A stretch of DNA of 64,000 bases. It comes from Hydractinia symbiolongicarpus (taxonomy: Eukaryota; Cnidaria; Hydrozoa; Anthoathecata; Hydractiniidae). The notes beneath the pieces are model-generated. The model saw only the letters and a program-made list of their open reading frames with translations. It made no database searches and was not told where the DNA came from. Position 1 is the first letter of the stretch. Each line of letters opens with the position of its first letter. A program made the position numbers and the translations under genes. This document shows, one piece after another, positions 16,925-23,821 of the stretch. The DNA lies in assembly GCF_029227915.1 (NCBI RefSeq), contig NC_079886.1, forward strand, positions 13,635,001 to 13,699,000, in the 5' to 3' direction.

Positions 16925-16939
16925 TGTGGTACGATAAAA
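16925..16939 (+). repeat. 15 bp direct repeat flanking the integrase gene, copy 2
   Basis: An exact match to 15749-15763. This copy lies 30 bases before the ATG of the small SAP-type gene and upstream of the leftward integrase start. It is followed by a gcttaaag motif that also appears before the RING and polymerase genes. Confidence 0.7.
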
Positions 16940-16968
16940 GTGCTTAAAGTTTTTTATATTATATTAAT

Positions 16969-17238
16969 ATGTCAGACATGGATACCACACCAGATTACAA
17001 ATTGATTAAACTGAGAGAGTTGCGAGAGGTTGCTAAATCCCGCGGAATTAAGTATATCGTGGGTATGAGAAAGGCTAAACTGGTTGAGGTGATTGAGAAG
17101 AATGATCTCGACCCATCCTACACCATCGATCTGGATACCAAGAAGGAATGGTATGGATACTGTTCAAGGTGGAGGTCGAAAAACAGGGAGGCATATCTAA
17201 AAGCTCAAAAACGTTATAACGACAAAAGATCCAAGTGA
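16969..17238 (+). CDS. Small SAP-like domain protein (89 aa)
   Basis: Residues about 12-46 fit a SAP-type helix-extended-helix fold: LRELREVAKSRGIK, a short loop, then a KAKLVEVIEKND helix. SAP domains bind AT-rich or scaffold-attachment DNA. The C-terminal 35 residues are basic with several aromatics (WYGYCSRWRSKNREAY), compatible with nucleic-acid binding. It is the first of three adjacent genes that start with the same kind of domain. It could be a DNA-binding accessory protein for replication or genome condensation. That is inference from the domain and the neighbours. Confidence 0.65.
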   Translation: MSDMDTTPDYKLIKLRELREVAKSRGIKYIVGMRKAKLVEVIEKNDLDPSYTIDLDTKKEWYGYCSRWRSKNREAYLKAQKRYNDKRSK

Positions 17239-17250
17239 TTGGGTATTTTT

Positions 17251-17274
17251 TTTGTTACTCAGACGAGTAACAAA
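17251..17274 (+). terminator. Stem-loop after the small SAP gene
   Basis: TTTGTTACTC, loop AGAC, and GAGTAACAAA, preceded by a T run, 12 bases after the TGA at 17236-17238. A close copy follows the RING gene at 18264-18287, and the core matches the stem-loop at 11219. Confidence 0.65.
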
Positions 17275-17412
17275 TGTTGGTGGGTGGGTACCCATGGTCT
17301 AACCGGTCACGACCCTCAAGGTGCTGGTGGGTGGGTACCCATGGTGTACCGGTCACGACCCTCAAGGTGCTGGTGGGTGGGTACCCAAGGTGTACCGGTC
17401 ACGACCTCGGAG
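17275..17412 (+). repeat. Three tandem 46 bp units containing GGGTACCC and ACCGGT
   Basis: Each unit holds ggtgggtgggtacccatgg or a close variant, then taccggtcacgaccctcaa. The units are rich in short palindromes (GGGTACCC, CCATGG, ACCGGT) and G-runs. A single degenerate unit lies in the matching position upstream of the polymerase gene (about 18292-18333). No reading frame here looks protein-like. Confidence 0.75.
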
Positions 17413-17715
17413 GTCCTGATTTTTTTCCCTGGGGGAGTACCCACCCACATTTACACTCCGGGAAACGATCCATGGTGGAGCGATGTCAGTATCATAAACC
17501 GCGTTTTACCACCATGGAGCAGCGCAACCCCGGGTGGTTGTCTTGCGAACGAAGCCCCTCACGATCCTCCACCCCGGTTAACGATTTATAAAACATCTTA
17601 AAGGTTCGCAACCCCGGGTGGTTGCCCCACAAACTAGGACACTCACGACCCTCCACCCCGGTTAACGATTTATAAAACATCTTAAAGATTACAAAATCGT
17701 ATATCACAACCAAGC
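17413..17715 (+). promoter_or_regulatory. Duplicated promoter region of the RING gene
   Basis: The block with ccccgggtggttg, gaccctccaccccggttaacg, TATAAAAC and cttaaag occurs twice (TATA boxes at 17587-17594 and 17671-17678), the second 38 bases before the ATG at 17716. The sequence from the second TATA box to the ATG is almost repeated before the polymerase gene. The TATAAAAC box followed by CTTAAAG is the best promoter candidate in the element. Confidence 0.6.
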
Positions 17716-18240
17716 ATGTCTTCAGGAATCGTTCTCGATTTGATACACAGTAGAGAATATATTGATGACTTTGATCTTTTCACGGTCCCTGATTTAAGAG
17801 CCAGAGCGAGGTACCTTGGCCTACGTGGATACTCGCGGCTCAGAAGGTCTGAGCTTATCGAGTTATTGTTATCAACAGTACCCGCAAGATATCCCGATAT
17901 GACTTTACCGCTCGTCATAGGGATGATGGATCTCGAAGTGACCGAATTTTCAGGACCCGTGATGAGACCAAATGTATCAGTGTCAAGACCGGTACCAGCA
18001 CCGATTAGACCAGTACCAGCACGGGTTGAGGTTGATGATGAGGAAGACGCGGACGATGACATTGATGAAGATGATAGATGTATCATTTGTCTTTCTAAAC
18101 GAAAGACCGCCACCATTGTTCATGGTAGAACAGGGCATTTTTGCTGCTGTTTATCGGGCGCAAATAAATTGGAGAAGAGGGGGGATAAATGCCCTATATG
18201 TCGCGCATCAATAGATCTTGTCATTAGACAATATATTTGA
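17716..18240 (+). CDS. SAP plus MDM2-like RING finger protein (174 aa)
   Basis: Domain order: SAP-like (about 26-54, LGLRGYSRLRRSELIELL), a Pro/Arg linker (88-103), an acidic stretch (105-120) and a C-terminal RING (122-174). RING ligand spacing follows the MDM2/MDMX class: Cys122, Cys125, His136, His141, Cys145, Cys159, Cys162, with the IVHGxTGH motif and a C-terminal Tyr173 where MDM2 has a conserved Tyr. The position equivalent to MDM2 Cys464 is Gly148, so one ligand is missing; extra cysteines at 143-144 might compensate. MDM2-class RINGs are ubiquitin ligases that dimerise and control p53. Here a role against host stress or apoptosis is plausible but unproven. SAP, linker and promoter are duplicated in the polymerase gene next door. 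Confidence 0.85.
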   Translation: MSSGIVLDLIHSREYIDDFDLFTVPDLRARARYLGLRGYSRLRRSELIELLLSTVPARYPDMTLPLVIGMMDLEVTEFSGPVMRPNVSVSRPVPAPIRPVPARVEVDDEEDADDDIDEDDRCIICLSKRKTATIVHGRTGHFCCCLSGANKLEKRGDKCPICRASIDLVIRQYI

Positions 18241-18263
18241 GGGGTCGGATTGTTAGGGCATTT

Positions 18264-18287
18264 TTTGTTACTCGGACGGGTAACAAA
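18264..18287 (+). terminator. Stem-loop after the RING gene
   Basis: TTTGTTACTC, loop GGAC, and GGGTAACAAA, after a T run, 23 bases past the TGA. It is nearly identical to 17251-17274; one G-T wobble replaces a pair. It marks the repeated intergenic unit. Confidence 0.65.
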
Positions 18288-18557
18288 TGTGATTCACGAC
18301 CCTCGAGGTGCCAATGAGTGGGTACCCATGGTGTATCGATGTATGTATCACAAAGCGTGTTTTACTACAATTTAGCATGGTGGTTGCCCCACAAACTAGG
18401 ACACTCACGACCCTCCAACACGGTTTACGATTTATAAAAATGGCTTAAAGATTACAAAATCGTATATCATAGCCAAGTAACAAATTTTATGAATCTTTAG
18501 TTTCACGATTATAAAAAACCATCTTAAAGGTTCATAAATCGTATATCATAACCAAGC
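18288..18557 (+). promoter_or_regulatory. Polymerase promoter region, copy of the RING gene's upstream region
   Basis: This repeats in shortened and diverged form the 17275-17715 region in the same order: the gggtacccatggtgta unit, the accacaaa-type block, gccccacaaactaggacac, tcacgaccctcca and the TATA box with cttaaag. Two TATA boxes are present (18433-18440 and 18510-18517), the second 41 bases before the ATG. The sequence cgtatatcataaccaagcATG is nearly the same as before the RING start. Confidence 0.6.
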
Positions 18558-21500
18558 ATGACTTCGAGAAATACAGTTGTTGAATTAAGAGCTCTCGCTA
18601 GAGAACGCGGCCTACGTGGCTACTCAAGGCTCAGAAAGGCCGATCTGATCGAATTATTGACACCCACTACTGTGTCAGCACCCATACCCATGCCGAGACC
18701 CACTAGACCCGTACCCGTGCCGAGACCCACTAGACCCATACCCATGCCGAGACCCACCAGACCCGTACCCGTGCCGAGACCCACCAGACCCGTACCCGTG
18801 CCAAGACCGGTATCAGCACCCATACCAGCACCGAGACCGGGCACTAGCCAACAAGACATGGATTTGAAAAGCAAGTTGATCGAATGGAGAGACTGGTTAA
18901 TAAATCATGTACCTAAGGCTATTAAGGAGAAAGCGAGCAAAGCTTTCAAAACCATGAAGGATAAGATCATGGGTTTGTATAAAAAGGGCAGTGGAGAGGA
19001 AGAGGAAAAGGTGGAGGAGGAGGAAGAGGTGGAGGAGGAGGAGGAGGAGGAGAAAAACCCCTATACCCCCATTGAAGAAGCTTTTGTAGGTTCATACAAA
19101 CGTTTCAAAATAAACTCGGATGGTGGGAAGAATGTCAGAGTCTTTCTCGAAAAGGTCGAGCACGTCGTAAATAGGTTGATGAGTGACGTGCTCGGGCAGA
19201 AGAAGTCGCTGAAGACTCAGGCGACCTTGTGGGTGAAGTGGGTAAGGGAGGACACCAGCTCGACCGATGCCCCGTGCGTACATGTCGATAAAGCTTTCAA
19301 TAGCTATATGGAGATACTGCACGCCCACGATGACATTTCTGATGTTTTCGATCGGATGTGTAATAAGATAATCGAGCAGATTGAAAACCCTGCTCTACCT
19401 GCCAGCGGATTCACAATCGATAAAATCTTGCATATGCATGTGGACTTTCATAAACTGAAATTAACCAGAGGTAGTTCTTACTTGCCGCTACCCAAGAATT
19501 TCAGTGGAAAGCGATCTGTGATTAACCCTCATAACGAGGATGATGATGAATGTTTCAGATGGGCTATTATCGCTGCTCTCAATCATGATAAAATCGATAA
19601 TCACCCTGAACGAATCTCAATCCTTAAGAAGCATGATAAGTATAATTGGGATGGTCTAACTTTCCCAATGGCGCTAAACAAGATAGATCTCTTCGAGAGG
19701 AGGAACCCCGATGTCGCTGTGCATGTTTTGACAAAGGATGAGGGAGAAGGTATCTACATGTGTCGCAAGTCGAAGCATCTTGATCGTAAGGAGACGGTTG
19801 TTTTGTTTTTACTGTGTGAGGGGGATAAGAAGCACTACATTGCTGTTAAGAACTTGAGCGGTGTACTGAGCAAGGTTAACTCGAAGGATGGACATAGAGA
19901 GCATTATTGCTTGAATTGTCTCTCTGGTTTTCCAAGCGAACAGAAAAGGGATGAGCACTTTGAGTATTGCAAGAATAACGATGCCGCTAAGATTCAACTC
20001 CCTAAGGAGGGTAGCACCCTAACCTTCACCGATGGTAAGTTTCAGCTCAAAGCCCCATTCATCATGTATGCCGATTTCGAAGCTTTTACAAAAGAGTTGC
20101 CAGAAGATGAGAGAAAATGCGGATCATCCACCGAGAAAGTTGGTAAACATGTTCCCACCGGATTCTGTTGTTATAGTAAATATGCTCATGGTGAAGTGCC
20201 GGACCCTCTGAATCTTTACCGCGGTGAGGACTGTGTTCCGCGCTTTGTAGATCATGTAGTTTCTGAGGCGAAAAGGTTATATAACATGTTTCCTCAGAAA
20301 GCAATGGATCCACTGACGGATGAAGAGCGTGACGGTTTCAATAGAGCCAGGGTGTGCCACATTTGCATGGAAGAATTTGATGACAAGGATGACATCAAGG
20401 TTAGGGATCACTGCCATTTCACCGGTAAGTTTCGTGGGGCTGCCCATCAGAAATGTAATCTGCGTTACAAGGTTCCTAATTATATTCCGGTTGTCTTCCA
20501 CAATCTGAGTGGCTACGATGCGCATTTATTCATTAAGGAGCTTGCTAGGAAGTACGGAGAAGATGGTATGGGTGTAATCGCGGAGAATAAGGAGAAATAT
20601 ATCTCTTTCTCTACGGATGTTAAGGTTGGTGAATACACTAACAAAAATGGGGAGACTAAGGACAGAAAGATACAACTGAGATTCATAGACTCATTTAGAT
20701 TTATGTCAAGCGGCCTAAGCTCCCTGGCTGACAACCTATCAGATGATCAATGCAAAAACCTTCGAAAATTCTTCAATGGTGACGAATTCAACATAATGAG
20801 AAGGAAGGGTGTATACCCATATGAGTATGTTAACTCATTCGATAGGTTTAATGAAACTGAGCTCCCGTCAAAGGATGATTTCTACAGCAAGCTGAACATG
20901 AATGGTATCAGCGATGCCGATTATGCGCATGCCCAGAAGGTGTGGAAGGACATGAAAGTTGAAAATATGGGCGTTTATCATGATATCTATCTCAAGACGG
21001 ATGTTCTGCTTCTGAGTGATGTGTTTGAGACATTCAGAGAAAGATGCTTGAGAAACTACGATCTAGACCCGGCTCACTTTTACACTGCTCCGGGATTAGC
21101 CTGGAGGGCGTGTTTGAAAAAGACCAAGGTTAGTCTAGATTTATTGTCGGATATGGAGATGGTCATGTTCATTGAGAGTGGTATTAGGGGTGGATTGTGT
21201 CAGGCTGTCCACCGCTACGCCAAGGCCAACAATAAGTATATGGGGGACGAGTACAACACATCGGATGGGAATTGCATGGATTTATTTGAGCAGCAGGAAA
21301 TGGCTAAAACCGTGCCTTTTGTAAAAAGAGAATTGATTGAATTGAGGTACTGGTTGATGAAACATGTACCTAGGGTCATCAAGGTGAAAACTAGTAAAGC
21401 TTACAGAGCCGTGAAGGATAAGATCATGGGTTTGTATGAAAAGGTATGTTGGGGACCGTCTGTACCGAAAGAGGAAAAACAATATACCACCAAAGCCAAC

Positions 21501-22760
21501 ACATCTGAGAGTAAGGAGATGAATAGCTATCTCCAGTACCTAGATGCAAATAATTTGTACGGCTGGGCCATGATTCAGAAGATGCCGACCGGAGGGTTTG
21601 AGTGGGTTGATGACGTGGTTTCTGATTTTACACCCGAACTGATTTCACAATTAGCTGTGGAAAACGGTGAAAAGGGGTACATCCTTGAGGTTGATGTTAG
21701 CTATCCACGGGAGCTTCATGATTCTCATAACGACCTTCCTTTCATGCCCGAGAGGAAGATCATTAATGGCGTCGAGAAGCTGACACCGTGTCTTTCAGAC
21801 AAGAAGAAATATATCACTCATATCCGTGCGCTTTATCAAGCGTTGAAGCATGGTCTTGTTCTTGAGAAGGTTCATAGGGTCTTGAGATTTGATCAGAGTG
21901 CGTGGTTGAAGTCGTACATAGATTTCAACACTGATTTGCGTACCAAATCAACTAATGACTTCGAAAAGGACTTTTTCAAGCTGATGAATAATTCAGTCTT
22001 TGGGAAGACAATGGAGAATCAGCGAAGGCAGAAGGATATACGTTTGGCTACCAAGAAAGAACAATATGAGAAGCTGGTGATGAAGCCCAACTTCAAGGGT
22101 AGCACGTGGTTCTCGGAAACACTGATGGGCATAGAGATGTCCAAGATCAAGATCAAAATGAATAAGCCAATCTACCTGGGACTGGCAATTCTCGACTTGT
22201 CCAAGATGGTTATGTATGAGTTCCACTATGATTATATGAGACCAAAATATGGTGTGGATGTAAAGCTTTGCTACATGGATACGGATTCATTCGTCTACCA
22301 CATAAAAACCGACGACTTTTACAAAGATATCGCCGACGATGTGGCTTTGAGATTTGACACATCAGGGTACGATGAGAAAGATGGTAGACCTCTACCATTA
22401 GGTTTGAATAAAAAGATCATTGGTCTGATGAAGGATGAGTTGGGTGGTAAGGTAATGACCGAATTTATCGCTCTTAGGGCTAAGAATTATGCTTACAAAC
22501 AGCTATGTGGTAGGGAGGATAAGAGGTGCAAGGGGGTCAAGAAATGTGTGGTGAGGAAGACAATAGGTTTCGATGACTATAGGAGATGCTTGTTGGAGGG
22601 TGAAAATGTTTACAGGGAACAGATGACCTTTCGATCGATTAAGCATGATGTTCATACCATAAAAACAAATAAACTCGCTCTCAATGCTGATGATGATAAG
22701 CGTATAATTATGGAAGATGGTATTACCACACTGGCTAGAGGACATTATAGACACACATAA
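18558..22760 (+). CDS. polB: Protein-primed family B DNA polymerase with SAP N-terminus (1400 aa)
   Basis: Replicates the element by protein priming at its ends. Order: SAP-like domain (8-36); Pro/Arg tandem repeats of nine residues (about 45-84); helical module (107-141); Glu-rich run (147-165); N-terminal region with a Cys332/His426 pair; zinc-finger-like C451, C454, H467, C471; exonuclease motifs ADFEAF (505-510), FHNLSGYDAH (647-656) and YLKTD (811-815); an inserted C600xxC603...HCH (618-620)...C633 endonuclease VII-like finger; motif A YLDANNLYGWAM (994-1005); motif B KLMNNSVFGKT (1141-1151); motif C YMDTDS (1239-1244). The family is usually about 1000-1200 residues. The extra length comes from the N-terminal additions and an insertion (about 905-988) that repeats the 107-141 module just before motif A. 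The last 14 residues are encoded in the right inverted repeat. The frame is intact. Confidence 0.95.
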   Translation: MTSRNTVVELRALARERGLRGYSRLRKADLIELLTPTTVSAPIPMPRPTRPVPVPRPTRPIPMPRPTRPVPVPRPTRPVPVPRPVSAPIPAPRPGTSQQDMDLKSKLIEWRDWLINHVPKAIKEKASKAFKTMKDKIMGLYKKGSGEEEEKVEEEEEVEEEEEEEKNPYTPIEEAFVGSYKRFKINSDGGKNVRVFLEKVEHVVNRLMSDVLGQKKSLKTQATLWVKWVREDTSSTDAPCVHVDKAFNSYMEILHAHDDISDVFDRMCNKIIEQIENPALPASGFTIDKILHMHVDFHKLKLTRGSSYLPLPKNFSGKRSVINPHNEDDDECFRWAIIAALNHDKIDNHPERISILKKHDKYNWDGLTFPMALNKIDLFERRNPDVAVHVLTKDEGEGIYMCRKSKHLDRKETVVLFLLCEGDKKHYIAVKNLSGVLSKVNSKDGHREHYCLNCLSGFPSEQKRDEHFEYCKNNDAAKIQLPKEGSTLTFTDGKFQLKAPFIMYADFEAFTKELPEDERKCGSSTEKVGKHVPTGFCCYSKYAHGEVPDPLNLYRGEDCVPRFVDHVVSEAKRLYNMFPQKAMDPLTDEERDGFNRARVCHICMEEFDDKDDIKVRDHCHFTGKFRGAAHQKCNLRYKVPNYIPVVFHNLSGYDAHLFIKELARKYGEDGMGVIAENKEKYISFSTDVKVGEYTNKNGETKDRKIQLRFIDSFRFMSSGLSSLADNLSDDQCKNLRKFFNGDEFNIMRRKGVYPYEYVNSFDRFNETELPSKDDFYSKLNMNGISDADYAHAQKVWKDMKVENMGVYHDIYLKTDVLLLSDVFETFRERCLRNYDLDPAHFYTAPGLAWRACLKKTKVSLDLLSDMEMVMFIESGIRGGLCQAVHRYAKANNKYMGDEYNTSDGNCMDLFEQQEMAKTVPFVKRELIELRYWLMKHVPRVIKVKTSKAYRAVKDKIMGLYEKVCWGPSVPKEEKQYTTKANTSESKEMNSYLQYLDANNLYGWAMIQKMPTGGFEWVDDVVSDFTPELISQLAVENGEKGYILEVDVSYPRELHDSHNDLPFMPERKIINGVEKLTPCLSDKKKYITHIRALYQALKHGLVLEKVHRVLRFDQSAWLKSYIDFNTDLRTKSTNDFEKDFFKLMNNSVFGKTMENQRRQKDIRLATKKEQYEKLVMKPNFKGSTWFSETLMGIEMSKIKIKMNKPIYLGLAILDLSKMVMYEFHYDYMRPKYGVDVKLCYMDTDSFVYHIKTDDFYKDIADDVALRFDTSGYDEKDGRPLPLGLNKKIIGLMKDELGGKVMTEFIALRAKNYAYKQLCGREDKRCKGVKKCVVRKTIGFDDYRRCLLEGENVYREQMTFRSIKHDVHTIKTNKLALNADDDKRIIMEDGITTLARGHYRHT
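18684..18830 (+). repeat. 27 bp in-frame tandem repeats (PMPRPTRPV units)
   Basis: About four and a half units of 27 bases, in-frame in the polymerase gene, encode P-x-P-R-P-T-R-P-x. They lie between the SAP domain and the first helical module. The RING protein has a shorter version of the same linker (SRPVPAPIRPVPAR), so the repeat probably grew after the genes duplicated. Confidence 0.8.
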
Positions 22761-23018
22761 CACTATAAATTATAGGGCACGACAGATGAGGGTGGGTAGG
22801 GACCCATGGGACGGGGAAGGGGCCCGGGGGACACGGCTGGGGAGGGGGTTTTGGACAGATATTATAGAGCATGCCCGCTTATTTGACGTAAAGTGGTAAA
22901 GTGCACATGGATTTTATTGGCTCTTCTATCGTTGATTTGACGTGGATGATCCATAATTTAACGTGGGATAGGAAACTGCTAAGGGGATCTGTCCTAACAT
23001 TGGTACTTTCCTATCTCT
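22716..23018 (-). repeat. Right terminal inverted repeat, about 303 bp
   Basis: Reverse complement of 6895-7197 with about 12 differences. It begins within the polymerase gene (GATGG at 22716), so the stop codon at 22758-22760 and the last 14 codons lie in the repeat. It ends CCTATCTCT at 23018, followed by CCATT. Confidence 0.92.
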
Positions 23019-23508
23019 CCATTTACCCAAAATTCTCTTCCAAGTTTTCGTTTGCGTATTTTTCTGCAAAATGTCATTCTTTTCACCAGATCGGCTCGCA
23101 GAAGCACACACTTGTGCCGTGCTTGACTGTAGCGGTGGCCATTTTTTGCTAACACTCGTGTTATCGTTCGGTTGCTAACTCTGCCCACCAGACCTTCCTC
23201 CACTTTTATTCGCCCGGTTGTGAAATTAAGTCCCTCGATCCTGCGTAGTGTTTGTACCGCCCTCAAAATGGAACGGATATCTAGTTTAGTCAGCTTTGTG
23301 GGCCTGCCAGGGTTGCTTTTCCGTTTGTCTTCTGTCCCCTCCCCATAATTCCTGTTGGCGTGTCGATATATGCTGCGCATGCTATAAGCTGGAAACATAG
23401 TGCGCAGCTCTTTCACCGATACACCAGCCTTTGGTGCAACGCAGCCATGTCGGCCGAATCTTTTGTTGACACATATGCCGCAGACTTTTTGTTATTGTTT
23501 TTGCTCAT
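23018..23508 (-). pseudogene. Tc1/IS630-type transposase, N-terminal half (split by the Polinton-like element)
   Basis: The frame from ATG 23416 gives a paired-like DNA-binding region: VKELRTMFPAYSMRSIYRH (helix-turn-helix), a GRPTKL basic hook with a K-L-D-I-R second helix set, then R-T-I-T-R-V-L and a SQARHKCVLL segment. It reads into the target site at 23019-23023. Codons in the inverted repeat beyond that are not part of the transposase. Upstream, the same frame remains protein-like to about 23490 (RFGRHGCVAPKAGVSV), but then meets a stop. The likely true start, ATG at 23508 (MSKNNNKKSA), is in another frame, so there is a frameshift as well. The C-terminal half is at 6386-6894. Confidence 0.82.
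23019..23023. other. Right target-site duplication, CCATT (TCCATT if six bases)
   Basis: A direct match to 6890-6894. Counting only one copy makes the transposase reading frame continuous from the right flank to the left flank, which independently supports the element's borders. Confidence 0.8.
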
Positions 23509-23821
23509 ATTTTACTAAAAAGAGAAAAACATTATCATAGACAATTCTTTTTAATCTATATTAGGACAACATTCGTTAAATTACATTTTTGAACAACGTT
23601 TTTACGAGAATTTTTCTAAGTCCAGAATTTTGAAGACAATCCTTGACATAACGTGGGGCAAAATGTCAAACTTCTATAGAAAGTCCCTCCTACCCCCGGT
23701 TTTATTGTTGAATGCTGGACCAAGCAGGTACGAAACACCCAAGGCGTCCACAATACTTCAACACTGAGAAGAGGGAGGGTGCATTTACTGATCATTTTTT
23801 GCCACAATATTATGTCAACGA
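23509..23821. other. AT-rich non-coding flank of the Tc1-type transposon
   Basis: About 310 bases with no coding frame of note, AT-rich next to the transposase and mixed after about 23640. It presumably contains the outer end of the Tc1-type element. I could not pair it with a matching terminal repeat left of 6386. The satellite signature returns at 23822. Confidence 0.45.

Larger units (their letters stand above)
6895..23018. mobile_element. Polinton/Maverick-type (adintovirus-like) element, about 16.1 kb
   Basis: The element is bounded by terminal inverted repeats of about 303 bp starting AGAGATAGG and by a short target duplication. Inside are the hallmark genes of Polintons and adintoviruses: protein-primed family B polymerase, retroviral-type DD35E integrase, A32/FtsK-like packaging ATPase, double jelly-roll major capsid protein and a penton candidate. 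It also carries a set of small membrane proteins, a RING protein and SAP-domain proteins. The two inverted repeats differ at roughly 12 of 302 aligned positions, so the copy is not brand new, yet all large genes remain open except one probable frameshift near 13575-13581. No maturation protease is recognisable. It sits inside a dead Tc1-type transposase gene, so it arrived after that transposon. Confidence 0.93.

Noticed and set aside
17239-17601. Open frames across the GGGTACCC tandem repeat.
   Set aside because: They are products of the 46 bp repeat and begin in the 3' stem-loop of the SAP gene. Composition is Trp/Gly/Pro-rich and unlike a protein, and similar frames are not kept in the duplicate region at 18288.
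6895-23018. Classifying the element as a retrotransposon because of its retroviral-type integrase.
   Set aside because: There is no reverse transcriptase, gag or LTR. The PolB, capsid, packaging ATPase and long inverted repeats identify a Polinton-type DNA element.
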